Shown here: in pieces, positions 8,363 to 17,016 of the stretch
Position numbering within the stretch: the stretch's first letter is position 1
Layout of the letters: the number at the start of each line of letters is the position of its first letter
Assembly (NCBI RefSeq): GCF_000269865.1
Contig: NZ_AKKV01000023.1
Location: 54,090-118,089, forward strand
Length of the DNA: 64,000 bases
Direction: 5' to 3'
From: Fictibacillus macauensis ZFHKF-1
GTDB taxonomy: Bacteria; Bacillota; Bacilli; Bacillales; Fictibacillaceae
Notes under the pieces: model-generated
What the model saw: only the letters and a program-made list of their open reading frames with translations
Databases searched by the model: none
What the model was told of the DNA's origin: nothing
Position numbers and translations under genes: made by a program

Positions 8363-9067
8363 TTAGATGGCGAATACGAATGGATGAACACTAGTACTTA
8401 CTAAACGGTAACCCTTCTTACCCGAGACCTTTGCAAAATCGAAGGTAACCGATATAGAGCGATATTTAACATCATATTGATACGTTATAAAATAATAATC
8501 TTTATTAGAATATACACTATACGTTTTCATATCTTTTGTTTTTACTCTTTTTATATCGCCTTTTAGTATGTTCATAACACGTTTGCCGTATCTTTTTTTA
8601 TCAGAAATATATTTATCCTTGTACATCTTTTTTTGAACCTTCAAATCATCCTTATATAAACCCGTTACATGCTGATCCAAATAAGAATTAAAACGCTTTA
8701 CACTTCCATTTTTGTACGTTCCACCTAATACTTTCACTAACTTCAACGCCTCTGGACGCATTAATGTGATCAGACGTTTTTTACTATAGCCTTTATCTAA
8801 AACAAACTTGCCTTTTAAATGAATTTTGGAGCTTGGTTTGTGCTTTTTCTTTTTATGGTGTTTTTTCTTATGATGCGTTTTTTTGTGCTCTTTCTTATGA
8901 TGTGCCTTTTTATGTTTTTTCTTCTTATGATGCTTCTTCGCATGATGCGCTTTCTTATGCTTTACTTGCTTGGCATGGTGTGTGTTAGAAGCTGCTTCTG
9001 TTTGTACCGCTCCTAACAACAAGCTGCTGCTTAGAATAATAGCGACGACTAATTTAAACCATTTCAT
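8363..9067 (-). CDS. secreted protein with long Lys/His-rich tract, paralogue 1
   Basis: A 234-residue protein with a clear signal peptide (hydrophobic core residues 5-20, likely cleavage near EA-A at 25-26). Residues about 30-77 consist almost only of Lys and His, with a few Ala, in units such as KKAHH and HHKKKK. A C-terminal domain of about 150 residues (from SSKIHLKGKFVLDKGYSKK) follows, which I do not recognise. The tract could bind metal ions or anionic polymers such as teichoic acid, DNA or carboxylates. The start has AAAAGGGG upstream. The neighbouring gene is a paralogue without the tract. Confidence 0.7.
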   Translation of the reverse strand: MKWFKLVVAIILSSSLLLGAVQTEAASNTHHAKQVKHKKAHHAKKHHKKKKHKKAHHKKEHKKTHHKKKHHKKKKHKPSSKIHLKGKFVLDKGYSKKRLITLMRPEALKLVKVLGGTYKNGSVKRFNSYLDQHVTGLYKDDLKVQKKMYKDKYISDKKRYGKRVMNILKGDIKRVKTKDMKTYSVYSNKDYYFITYQYDVKYRSISVTFDFAKVSGKKGYRLVSTSVHPFVFAI

Positions 9068-9321
9068 TTCGTTCCCTACCCCTTTTCAATATGTAAATAA
9101 TGAACTAGCTTTTTAATTTTAACAAATTATTGAAGTGTAAAAATGATGAACAAGTCCTGTTTTTTGAAAAAATATCCTTTAAAAGCGATGTTTAACAGAT
9201 CTACCTCTTACTAATTTATGACCGTATACTATAAAAAGCGTTCTTCATTGATTAAATTTATGCTATTTATATACTTAATAAAATCTTGCCTGCCAAAGGT
9301 ACTTGATAGATTACAAACAAA

Positions 9322-9365
9322 AAAACACGACGTAAAGAGGGGTTAACCTCTTTACGTCATGTTTT
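9322..9365 (-). terminator. terminator, duplicated copy
   Basis: A 19-bp stem with loop GGTTAA and one G-U pair in the minus-strand RNA. It is nearly identical to 8311-8352, and even the bases before it resemble the end of the MFS gene. It was therefore copied together with the gene. The rest of 9068-9321 holds only the upstream region of paralogue 1. Confidence 0.85.
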
Positions 9366-9977
9366 TTAGGATTTATACACAAATGGAAAAATATTAGCAT
9401 CTACTAAACGTATACCCGACTTTCTTTTTACCTTATCGAAAACAAAAACTACTCCAAAAGAGCGTTTCTTAACCGTATACTTATAGCTAATTAACAGATA
9501 GTCCTTTAGGCCCTTAGGCTTATATGTACTATTCCATTTCAAATCTTTTATTTTCGCGCGTTGAAGATCATTTTTCAATTCTTTCATAACACGTTTGCCA
9601 AATCTTTTTTTATCCTCGAGATAGCTCTCTTTATAAAGTTGTTTCGCCTCTTCCAAGGAACTTTTTTCTACACCCGTCACATGCTGAACTAAGTATGAAT
9701 TATATCGCTTTGTGCTTCCAGATGTATACGTTTGATCTAAAGCTTTTACTATTTTTAAAGCTTCTGGACGCATTAATGTAATCAGACGTTTTTTGCTATA
9801 TCCTTTTTCTAAAACATACTTATCTTTTAGATGGATTTTAGAGCTTGATTTGTACTTCTTTGCAGGCTGCTTTACTTGCTTAACATGCTGTGTGTTGGAA
9901 GCTGCTTCTGTTTGTACCGCTCCTAACAACAAACTGCCGCTTAGCATAATAGCGACGATCAATTTAAACCATTTCAT
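9366..9977 (-). CDS. secreted protein, paralogue 2 without the Lys/His tract
   Basis: The 203-residue product has nearly the same signal peptide as paralogue 1 (MKWFKLIVAIMLSGSLLLGA) and the same C-terminal domain (KYVLEKGYSKKRLITLMRPEALKIVKAL ...), but only a short KQVKQPAKKYK linker where the paralogue has about 48 Lys/His residues. The upstream 60 bp and the downstream terminator are also shared, so the pair arose by tandem duplication of the whole unit. Function unknown; exported, probably to the cell-wall zone. Confidence 0.7.
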   Translation of the reverse strand: MKWFKLIVAIMLSGSLLLGAVQTEAASNTQHVKQVKQPAKKYKSSSKIHLKDKYVLEKGYSKKRLITLMRPEALKIVKALDQTYTSGSTKRYNSYLVQHVTGVEKSSLEEAKQLYKESYLEDKKRFGKRVMKELKNDLQRAKIKDLKWNSTYKPKGLKDYLLISYKYTVKKRSFGVVFVFDKVKRKSGIRLVDANIFPFVYKS

Positions 9978-10086
9978 TGCGTTCCCTACCCCTTTTCAAT
10001 ATGTAAATGATGAACTAACTTTTTAAGTTTAACAAATTTTTAGGTATGAAATGGATAAAAAACCTTTTTTTATAAAAAATAATCAT

Positions 10087-10539
10087 TTAAGATGCGTTTT
10101 TCTTGTCATCGTCGCCTACATAAAGTGCTTCTCTATTAAAAAAAGTGAAGAAAACGGGCTTATTCCTCTTCAAATCGTTCCTGGCGTTTTTAACGAACAC
10201 CATAATAAAACTATAGACAAGCAAACACACTCCAAAACGAATGAGCTCGGTTACGAGTGGATTGTAGACAATTGGCATCGATTCATACACCACGTTATAC
10301 GCTGCATATACGCCAAACACAGGTAAAATATACGATAATTGAGTTTCTTCCTGCTCATCTGATTGCTTTCGTTGCAACACCTTCATAAGCCAACTATAAA
10401 GAAAAACAAGCAGCATACTGCCAATGAGGAAACTCGCCTCTAGCAGAAGACGCTGTTCGTTTAGTGCTGTACTTTTTAACATATGACGAAGGGCAATCAT
10501 TAACACAATCGGTCCTATACTATTCAATAATGTTTTCAT
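10087..10539 (-). CDS. four-helix integral membrane protein, unknown family
   Basis: The 150-residue protein has four hydrophobic segments at about 5-20, 34-53, 68-85 and 95-115, then a basic tail. A GGGGGATC site about 7 nt before the ATG supports the start. No conserved motif is recognised. It is a single-gene unit, divergent from the next small membrane protein; the plus-strand frame over it is a shadow. Confidence 0.6.
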   Translation of the reverse strand: MKTLLNSIGPIVLMIALRHMLKSTALNEQRLLLEASFLIGSMLLVFLYSWLMKVLQRKQSDEQEETQLSYILPVFGVYAAYNVVYESMPIVYNPLVTELIRFGVCLLVYSFIMVFVKNARNDLKRNKPVFFTFFNREALYVGDDDKKNAS

Positions 10540-10635
10540 CCGATCCCCCTATAGACAAATATCACCTTTTATTATAGATTTAACTTCATTAACCGTTAAT
10601 AGGAAAAAGGTTTATCATCTAAAGGAGCTGTACTC

Positions 10636-10899
10636 ATGATTCTCAACACACTCACCATCATTCTAGGTTTCTTCCAACTAACCATTCTCACGTTTTGGCT
10701 CATCGATTGGCAGCCGCTCTACTCACGTTACGGTCTCTGGGCGTGGGCTCTTGGAATCCTGCTCAATGGCTTGCTTCCTTTTCTTTATCGTAATAAACAC
10801 TCTCGCTTTCGTAAGCTTGCCTTTCTTTCAGCAAGCTGTTCATTAGCGTTAGCACTGTTGACCCTTTTAATTGACTACACCGTAAATTCAATGCCCTAA
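10636..10899 (+). CDS. small three-helix membrane protein, unknown
   Basis: The 87-residue protein is almost wholly hydrophobic, with three segments (about 3-22, 34-53 and 62-80). AAAGGAG precedes the ATG by 8 nt. It is probably a genuine small membrane protein; no family is recognised. The serine hydrolase gene follows after 72 bp. Confidence 0.55.
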   Translation: MILNTLTIILGFFQLTILTFWLIDWQPLYSRYGLWAWALGILLNGLLPFLYRNKHSRFRKLAFLSASCSLALALLTLLIDYTVNSMP

Positions 10900-10971
10900 A
10901 CGTATAAAGCCCACTCCTTATATGATATGCTGAGTGGGTGTTGTAATTTTTGGAAAAAGAAAGGAGTTACC

Positions 10972-12078
10972 ATGCTTATAAAAATAGCAATTGGAATCAT
11001 CGCTGTCATCCTACTAGGCTTTTTTCTCTTTATGTGGTTGGCGCGAAAGTGGTTACAGAAACAGGATCCCGACTATGTTTTAACGTTTGTTAAAGAACAT
11101 CATCATAAGAAAAACTGCGCACTATTCATCAAAAAAGATCATCAGATCGTATGTGCTATCAATGAAAACGAACCTTTGCCCTTAGCGAGCATGGTGAAAT
11201 ATATTGTGGGCATTGAATATGCTAAACAAGCCGCTGCTGGCATCATTCAAGCCGACTCAGAAGTATCCTTAGAGGCACTGAATACGTTCTACATAAAAAA
11301 CACAGACGGCGGTGCTCATCCAGCCTGGGAAGCGTCAATGCGCGCTCAACATAAAATTAAAGCTGAGCACGTGACAGTAAAAGACGTAGCAAAAGGCATG
11401 CTCCAATTCAGCTCTAACGCCAATACTGACTATCTAATCAACTTACTTGGACTTGATTCCATTAACAAAAACCTCAATGACCTACAACTCTCACATCATG
11501 ACAAGCTGTATCCGCTCGTTGCAAGCTTATACATTCCGAATGTCATTCAACAAGAACAGCAGTTACAAGAAAAAGAAGTGCTAGCTCTCTTGAAATCTCT
11601 GTCCAAAGAAGACTATCGAAACGATGCGATTGCCATTAATGAAAAAATAAAAACCAAGCAGAAACTCCCAGCCTTAACGTTGCTCAATAAAGATGTTCAA
11701 GAAATCTGGTCCAACTTCTTACCAGCAGCCTCGGCCGCCGATTATATGTCCCTTCTTGAAAAAATCAACAGCAAAACGTACTTTGAACCTGCCGTTCAGC
11801 ACCATTTAGACGAAATTTTAGAATCCCTCATGGAACAAGAGGAGAATCGTCAATGGCTAAAGCATGCTGGGCAAAAAGGAGGCTCCACCTCGTTTGTTCT
11901 AACGAATGGCTTCTATGGTACCGATCGCCACAATCATACGTTTGAAATGGTTTTTATGGCCAATCACCTTGAGCCATTAGATGCTACTAAACTTCGCAAT
12001 AACCTACGCCATTTTCAATTACACGTTGTAAAAAATTCAAATTATGCTGAAAAAGTAAAAGCAGCCCTTTCTTCTTAA
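10972..12078 (+). CDS. membrane-anchored serine hydrolase, class A beta-lactamase-like
   Basis: The 368-residue product has one N-terminal helix (4-24) and an extracytoplasmic domain with the penicillin-recognising order of motifs: S-M-V-K (Ser73, Lys76) in PLASMVKYIVG, S-S-N at 147-149 in LQFSSNANTDYL, and K-G-G at 302-304. These match the SxxK, SxN and KTG triads of beta-lactamases and PBP-like hydrolases. It may act on peptidoglycan or an amide or ester outside the membrane; beta-lactam hydrolysis is not implied. AAAGGAG before the ATG at 10972 selects this start over one 15 codons upstream. Confidence 0.75.
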   Translation: MLIKIAIGIIAVILLGFFLFMWLARKWLQKQDPDYVLTFVKEHHHKKNCALFIKKDHQIVCAINENEPLPLASMVKYIVGIEYAKQAAAGIIQADSEVSLEALNTFYIKNTDGGAHPAWEASMRAQHKIKAEHVTVKDVAKGMLQFSSNANTDYLINLLGLDSINKNLNDLQLSHHDKLYPLVASLYIPNVIQQEQQLQEKEVLALLKSLSKEDYRNDAIAINEKIKTKQKLPALTLLNKDVQEIWSNFLPAASAADYMSLLEKINSKTYFEPAVQHHLDEILESLMEQEENRQWLKHAGQKGGSTSFVLTNGFYGTDRHNHTFEMVFMANHLEPLDATKLRNNLRHFQLHVVKNSNYAEKVKAALSS

Positions 12079-12088
12079 ACGGCTGCTT
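12059..12088 (+). terminator. weak hairpin overlapping the hydrolase stop
   Basis: AAGCAGCC (12059-12066) pairs with GGCTGCTT (12081-12088). A second palindrome, TGCTCTTTAAAGAGCA (12090-12105), follows and overlaps the end of the converging gene. Confidence 0.45.
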
Positions 12089-12095
12089 CTGCTCT

Positions 12096-12563
12096 TTAAA
12101 GAGCATAACTCATAATCATTTGCTCGCCTTTTCTGCCCATCACTCTTCCGCCAGTATCAACAAAACCACACGCTTTATACAGCCCTTGCGCAGCGATATT
12201 TTCCAAATTGACCGCTAACACAATCTCATTGCATTCCGTAAAATGCGTAGCGATCCATTGTGGCAATTGTGCCAATGCTCTTTTCGCATAACCTTTTCCT
12301 TGCTCACGATGATCTGTTGAAAAGGCCCGTAGCAAAATCGCCTGGCGATTGGCAGAGTAAGGCTGCACGCCGTCATTGCGATGTAATACAAAAAAGCTTA
12401 CAAGTTCATCGTCCTCTAGAGCAAGAATGGACGAACGATCTCCATCTGCTTCTGATAACGGAATACACGCTTTCGGATGCATGGTGAACGCTAGCTGCGC
12501 TTCACTTAGTTCATAATCTTGTATATGGTTTTTATAGTAGTCATGATAGAGCTTCAATTCCAA
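12096..12563 (-). CDS. GNAT family N-acetyltransferase
   Basis: The protein is 155 residues from the chosen start. It shows the GNAT motif A (LLRAFSTDHREQGKGYAKRAL, with the Q-G-K-G-Y acetyl-CoA pyrophosphate loop) and motif B (LAVNLENIAAQGLYKACGFVDTG). The substrate is unknown. The open frame extends 23 codons further, but GGAGGG at 12571-12576 lies 7 nt before a TTG at 12563 and gives the usual GNAT N-terminus (LKLYHDYYKNHI), so I place the start there. Confidence 0.7.
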   Translation of the reverse strand: MELKLYHDYYKNHIQDYELSEAQLAFTMHPKACIPLSEADGDRSSILALEDDELVSFFVLHRNDGVQPYSANRQAILLRAFSTDHREQGKGYAKRALAQLPQWIATHFTECNEIVLAVNLENIAAQGLYKACGFVDTGGRVMGRKGEQMIMSYAL

Positions 12564-12674
12564 GTCCGTACCCTCCGTTATGCATTCTAAAAATTTCGTA
12601 AATTTTAATTGAAATTTTTTACAATTTATCATATGATTTTGTTAATACGAACGAATTAAAAGGAGAATCATGCG

Positions 12675-13022
12675 ATGCTGTTAATTTTAGTTACCGTTGC
12701 TTTCTGTGTAGTAACAAATACTTTGGGCGTCTCCTCTTTCTTAGCCTTTGCTGTTCTTATACCCGTAGCTGCTGCTAAAGGAATTTATACTGATCAACTA
12801 AAGCATGTTTTTAATTTTAAAAAAACTAAACAGTTATACAAAGAAAACGGTCTCTACAACTCCATTATGGAATTGCTTTCGTTACTGCTCATCTTCATGA
12901 ATACTTTTTTCATTGACGTTGAGACTCTTTCACTTGGCAGCCTTATTGTAGGCTTGATTTTTCTGTTTTTGCTCTATCGATTTCTGTTCTGGGGAATCAC
13001 TAATACGATTAAATCCAGATAA
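12675..13022 (+). CDS. small membrane protein, unknown
   Basis: A 115-residue protein with hydrophobic segments at about 2-30, 62-80 and 88-110, and a basic loop between (FNFKKTKQLYKENG). AAAGGAG (12659-12665) precedes the ATG by 9 nt. It converges with sdpI. The family is unrecognised. Confidence 0.55.
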   Translation: MLLILVTVAFCVVTNTLGVSSFLAFAVLIPVAAAKGIYTDQLKHVFNFKKTKQLYKENGLYNSIMELLSLLLIFMNTFFIDVETLSLGSLIVGLIFLFLLYRFLFWGITNTIKSR

Positions 13023-13042
13023 ATCGATACCCTCACCGTGCT

Positions 13043-13672
13043 CTACACATTTCGATATTTCAAATAAAAAAGGTAAGACGACACATAGCAAAGAAGAATG
13101 CTAGCACCTAAAATGAACGCTGATATGCTTGTTAAATACGGTTGTCTAACAACATTTAACGCGATTGGCAACACGCCCGCTCCGATGAAAATAAAGGAAC
13201 TGACGCGATGTGTTTTTTTCCAAACGGTTAGATTCGACAGCGTCCAACGATTGCTAATGCCTTGACCAAATCCTTTAACCGCACGATGCAACACATTACC
13301 AATGACAATCAGTACAATGCCTAAAAGAATATTTATATACGCTGAAATATTTAGATTTAACCCAAGATTATAACCGATCGTAAACAACTGAATGCATGCT
13401 AACACGCCTTGAGAGAGCAGAAAAAATACCGTAGTATCAAGCAAATTCGCACGATGCACCCCTCGGCTTCTCATCTCTTTTGTCACATGAAAGAATATCA
13501 TAACCGCTGGCGCAATTAGCAAGCCTATGTACTTCGGTGCGGCATTGCTCGGTTCATTGTTTCCCGAAAATTGAATCGCAATAGAATCCGGTAAAAAAGC
13601 ATAGGCACCAACACTAACAAGAACAGTGATCGCTATCAAAAATAGTGAAATTCCCTTGCTTCTACGCATCAT
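13043..13672 (-). CDS. sdpI: SdpI-family immunity/signal-receptor membrane protein
   Basis: The 209-residue protein has about six membrane helices. Residues 1-55 match the DUF1648-like N-terminus (FLPDSIAIQFSGNNEPSNAAPKYIG) and the end matches the SdpI domain (GNVLHRAVKGFGQGISNRWTLSNLTVWKKTHR). In Bacillus subtilis SdpI protects against the killing peptide SDP and sequesters the repressor SdpR at the membrane. AAGGAGGAG, inside the end of sdpR, fixes the start at ATG 13672; the genes overlap by about 11 bp and form an operon. No sdpABC toxin genes are seen in the window. Confidence 0.8.
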   Translation of the reverse strand: MMRRSKGISLFLIAITVLVSVGAYAFLPDSIAIQFSGNNEPSNAAPKYIGLLIAPAVMIFFHVTKEMRSRGVHRANLLDTTVFFLLSQGVLACIQLFTIGYNLGLNLNISAYINILLGIVLIVIGNVLHRAVKGFGQGISNRWTLSNLTVWKKTHRVSSFIFIGAGVLPIALNVVRQPYLTSISAFILGASILLCYVSSYLFYLKYRNV

Positions 13673-13937
13673 CTTCTCCTCCTTCATGCTTAAACTTCAT
13701 TGCCCAACGCATCACATCTTGAATAGCAGTAAGATTAATATGATAGTGAACAAATTGGCCCTTTTTCTCTGCGTAAATCAACTGTGCCCCACTCAAAATA
13801 TTTAAATGATGCGAAATACTCGGTTTTTTCATAGAAAAATGTTCATAAATTTCCCCTGCTGTTAAGCTTTGTTTCTTTAGCAAATCTAGAATCTTTACCC
13901 TAGTTGGATCAGCAAGCGCTTTAAACACACCATTCAT
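13662..13937 (-). CDS. sdpR: ArsR-family autorepressor SdpR
   Basis: A 91-residue winged-helix protein: FKALADPTRVKILDLLKKQSLTAGEIYEHF, then the recognition helix MKKPSISHHLNILSGAQLIYAEKKGQFVHYHI. No metal-binding ELCVC-type site is present, which fits the SdpR subgroup rather than ArsR metal sensors. It should repress its own operon and be relieved when SdpI binds its ligand. GGAGTG lies 8 nt before the ATG. A perfect 28-bp palindrome 15 bp upstream of the start is the likely operator. Confidence 0.8.
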   Translation of the reverse strand: MNGVFKALADPTRVKILDLLKKQSLTAGEIYEHFSMKKPSISHHLNILSGAQLIYAEKKGQFVHYHINLTAIQDVMRWAMKFKHEGGEDDA

Positions 13938-13951
13938 GGGTGATCACTCCG

Positions 13952-13979
13952 TAGTAATTAGATAATTATCTAATTACTA
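13952..13979. promoter_or_regulatory. perfect 28-bp palindrome, probable SdpR operator
   Basis: Every base from 13952 to 13979 is mirrored about 13965/13966, with core GATAATTATC and arms TAGTAATTA/TAATTACTA. It is AT-rich like other ArsR-family operators, lies 15 bp before sdpR, and is 133 bp from the divergent ABC-transporter gene. Confidence 0.75.
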
Positions 13980-14111
13980 AACTAACAGTATTAACCAAAA
14001 TTATCAATCTATATCTACCAAATTTACCTCAATCATACTTCTGACATGTTACTATATTTACAGAGTGGTTTCTTTACATTCAATAATCCTTTAAGTAATG
14101 GAGGATCTCTG

Positions 14112-16166
14112 TTGAAATTATTTTTTAATATGCTAGCAATTACCTTCAAAGAAATGCAACGCCAAGTTTTCTTTTGGATAATCTTACTTGGTTATTTAGC
14201 GTACGAGTTAATGGGGCTTCTGAACACGGCGGCACCTGGTGATTTCCTGTTATCTACTAGTTTTTTAGTTCAAGGAGGTTTGCTGTTTTTTGTATTTTTG
14301 GGCGTGTTAGTTATTAGGCTAGAAGACCAACACGACTTGCGCACTATTTATTTAACAATCAATAAAGCGTTCCTTATCAATTTATGTGCCAAAATAATTT
14401 TTGGTTTAATCGTGTCATTTGTATATTCGCTCTTAACATACATAGTATTTTTTATTTATTACATCGGAAAAAATTTCCCGCTAACACATCTTTATATTAG
14501 CGCCTTTTATTATACTTTATTGTATTTTGCTTTCACTTTTTTGATTGGTTATTTTTTAGGGCTAATGATAGCTCTTATCGTTAAAAACAAATTAGTTTTT
14601 CCACTAACTATTTTAATTTGGCTTGCTATCGGCCCTCTTAATTATGTTTTTTTAGGAGATGCCCTCAAGAAATTTTCACGGATCCTTAACTTAGGAGATC
14701 CTAATCCCGACGGTAAATATGATAGCTTATATGGTTTTCCAATCGACTCTTTTTACTGGTATAAGCATAGCGTGTGGATTTTAAGCCTTACTTTGCTGTT
14801 GATCATCTATTTGAAATTGATACACCAACTTCTTAAACAACGAATATTTCTCATCATTACCTTAATCCTATCCTTGCTATTAGGGGGTAACCTATATCAA
14901 TTGATTCGAGATTGGCAAGTATTAAAAACCGGTGAATTAAGCGATCAGCCGAGAGAATTTGAAGAGCAAGACTACTACAGTACATACAAGAAAAGCGCTG
15001 CTAATCATATCAGCGTCGTTCCGATATCCTACAAGATTGATCTTACTATCAAACAAGGTGTACAGGCTAACGTATATGTAAAATTTTTACATAATAATCA
15101 TGCCGGTGTAAAAAAAGTGCAAATGTCGCTTTATCACGGCTTTAAAGTTCAAAAAGTTAAAGAAAGTGGAAAAGCACTGCCTTTCATTCAAAAGAAAGAT
15201 TCAATCATTGTAACGTTACCTCATAAGTGGAAAGCGAAAGAATATCTAAAATTAAACATCAAGTATGAAGGACATAGCTCACCTTTATTTTATGCGAACG
15301 AGCGAGTTGTTTTTTTACCCTATTACTTTAACTGGATACCGTCTGTTAACACAGCACCTTCTTTTGAGATTGATTCTTCTGGTCAATTAAGTCGAAATAA
15401 TCACCAAGTGAATACCGACACGATCTACTCGTTAACTTATAAGGGAAGAAAATTAGATTATTGTAATCTGACTGCTAAAAGTAATCATCAGTGGGACGGT
15501 ACATCCCGATTTGGAGTAACGCTTTTATCCGGAGAACTACAAACAAAGAAAAGAGAAGGAACAACACTTCTATTTTCGGGTCAGAGTAAGGGTGAATTCT
15601 ATGCAGGTTTTAAAAAGACTATTACTCGTATCATTGAATCTGTTAATCGAGACTTAGGTCAGCAGTTACAGTATCCAAAAACAATCGCTAAGCTGCCGCT
15701 ATTATCCATAGCAGAAAATAAAAATGACGAAAGAGCATGGTATGGGGAAAAATTATTGTTGCTAGACACACCATCTGATCGCTGGATGCTTCCAGACGCA
15801 TCTTTTTATCCATATATACTTGTTCCCGCTCTCACCTGGAAACATGAGAATATCCAAGTCCGTGATCGAGATTATACAGAAGCCTTTAGCACGATGTATG
15901 CGTACTTATACAATAAGAAAATGAAAATCAGTCATGAAGAAAATGTTTTAACATGGTATAGCGAAGTAAAATCACAAGGTGTGAAAAAAGAAGTCCTACT
16001 GTCCTTAAAGAGATGGCTACAAACACCTGGTAAAGAGCAAGAACAGTTGATTTTCTGCAAAAAATGGTTGCAACAAATGAAACAAGGTAAAACAGCTTGG
16101 GAAGATGTACAAAAGCTATTAAAGTTAGTGAAAGAAGGAATTAACAATGAACACATTGTCCATTAA
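14112..16166 (+). CDS. ABC-2-type permease fused to M1-peptidase-like ectodomain
   Basis: A 684-residue protein from the TTG at 14112 (GGAGG 7 nt upstream; the longest frame starts 22 codons earlier). The first 250 residues or so hold seven or eight membrane helices of ABC-2 permease character. The remainder begins with YKIDLTIKQGVQANVYVKF and LYHGFKVQKVKESGKALPF, resembling the N-terminal beta-domain of M1 aminopeptidases, as in known permease-M1 fusion proteins. No HExxH zinc motif is present in the rest, so peptidase activity is unlikely. It overlaps the ATPase gene by 20 bp and is clearly part of that transporter. Confidence 0.7.
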   Translation: MKLFFNMLAITFKEMQRQVFFWIILLGYLAYELMGLLNTAAPGDFLLSTSFLVQGGLLFFVFLGVLVIRLEDQHDLRTIYLTINKAFLINLCAKIIFGLIVSFVYSLLTYIVFFIYYIGKNFPLTHLYISAFYYTLLYFAFTFLIGYFLGLMIALIVKNKLVFPLTILIWLAIGPLNYVFLGDALKKFSRILNLGDPNPDGKYDSLYGFPIDSFYWYKHSVWILSLTLLLIIYLKLIHQLLKQRIFLIITLILSLLLGGNLYQLIRDWQVLKTGELSDQPREFEEQDYYSTYKKSAANHISVVPISYKIDLTIKQGVQANVYVKFLHNNHAGVKKVQMSLYHGFKVQKVKESGKALPFIQKKDSIIVTLPHKWKAKEYLKLNIKYEGHSSPLFYANERVVFLPYYFNWIPSVNTAPSFEIDSSGQLSRNNHQVNTDTIYSLTYKGRKLDYCNLTAKSNHQWDGTSRFGVTLLSGELQTKKREGTTLLFSGQSKGEFYAGFKKTITRIIESVNRDLGQQLQYPKTIAKLPLLSIAENKNDERAWYGEKLLLLDTPSDRWMLPDASFYPYILVPALTWKHENIQVRDRDYTEAFSTMYAYLYNKKMKISHEENVLTWYSEVKSQGVKKEVLLSLKRWLQTPGKEQEQLIFCKKWLQQMKQGKTAWEDVQKLLKLVKEGINNEHIVH

Positions 16167-17016
16167 CCAATTAACCAAATCATACGCTGGCAAAAAAGTA
16201 ATTGATAATCTTTCGCTAGAAGTGAAAGGCACCTTTGGACTCCTCGGTCCAAATGGTGCCGGAAAAACAACGCTCATGAAAATCATTGCGACCCTTATAA
16301 AGCCAGAGCAAGGTACCTTACACCTGAACGACCTCTCATGGCAACAAACGGATCAAGTGCGCGAAATATTAGGCTATCTTCCACAACATTTTTCTATCTA
16401 TAAATCCTTACGCGTTGATGAAGTTATGAATCATTTTGCCTTACTAAAAGGCATCAAAGAAAACCGTGAAACCATTATACAAGAGATATTGGCGGCTGTT
16501 AACTTACTTGATGACCGTAAAAAGAAAATAAAACATCTATCTGGCGGTATGCTACGTAGACTTGGCATTGCTCAGGCACTTCTAGGAGATCCAAAAATTA
16601 TTGTAGTCGACGAACCGACAGCTGGACTAGATATTGACGAACGTGTTCGCTTTTGTCGCTTACTTCGAAAGCTTGGAGAAGGACGAATTATTCTTCTTTC
16701 AACTCATATCGTTGAAGATATTGAAACGACATGTGATTATATTGCCATTATAAAAAATGGTAACGTATTAGCAACGGGCACAAAAAAAGAAATTGCCGAA
16801 ATCGTCCAAGGTCATGTGTACGAAAAGAAAATTACAATGGCTGAGGAAATGCCAATTGAAGAAGAACACATCATTTCAACTAAGCAAATAGGTGATGATT
16901 ATCTCCTTCGTTATTTCTCTCCAGAATTCTTGTTAGGAAGTACTGAGGCCGTCACAAATCTTGAAGATGCCTACCTTTGCTTGACGAGAGGATGGCTAAC
17001 ACAACATGTTCACTAG
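16147..17016 (+). CDS. ABC transporter ATP-binding protein
   Basis: The 289-residue ATPase has Walker A GPNGAGKTT (about residues 34-42), a Q-loop in LGYLPQHF, signature LSGGMLRRLGIAQAL, Walker B IIVVDEPTAGLD and the H-loop STHIVED. The C-terminal 70 residues are a typical extension of exporter ATPases. It should power the flanking membrane proteins, with which it overlaps by 20 bp upstream and 11 bp downstream. AGAAGGAA lies before the ATG. It is of the NatA/CcmA-like exporter class; the cargo is unknown. Confidence 0.9.
   Translation: MNTLSINQLTKSYAGKKVIDNLSLEVKGTFGLLGPNGAGKTTLMKIIATLIKPEQGTLHLNDLSWQQTDQVREILGYLPQHFSIYKSLRVDEVMNHFALLKGIKENRETIIQEILAAVNLLDDRKKKIKHLSGGMLRRLGIAQALLGDPKIIVVDEPTAGLDIDERVRFCRLLRKLGEGRIILLSTHIVEDIETTCDYIAIIKNGNVLATGTKKEIAEIVQGHVYEKKITMAEEMPIEEEHIISTKQIGDDYLLRYFSPEFLLGSTEAVTNLEDAYLCLTRGWLTQHVH

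Noticed and set aside
8819..9016. Plus-strand ORF rich in Met, Phe and Leu opposite the Lys/His tract
   Set aside because: It is the antisense image of the Lys/His codons, with no ribosome site.
10051..10326. Plus-strand ORF of 91 codons opposite the membrane-protein gene
   Set aside because: It overlaps a minus-strand gene with a good ribosome site and coherent helices; no site of its own.
12090..12105. Perfect 16-bp palindrome TGCTCTTTAAAGAGCA between convergent genes
   Set aside because: It lies over the end of a coding region beside a terminator. It is more likely part of termination than a protein site.
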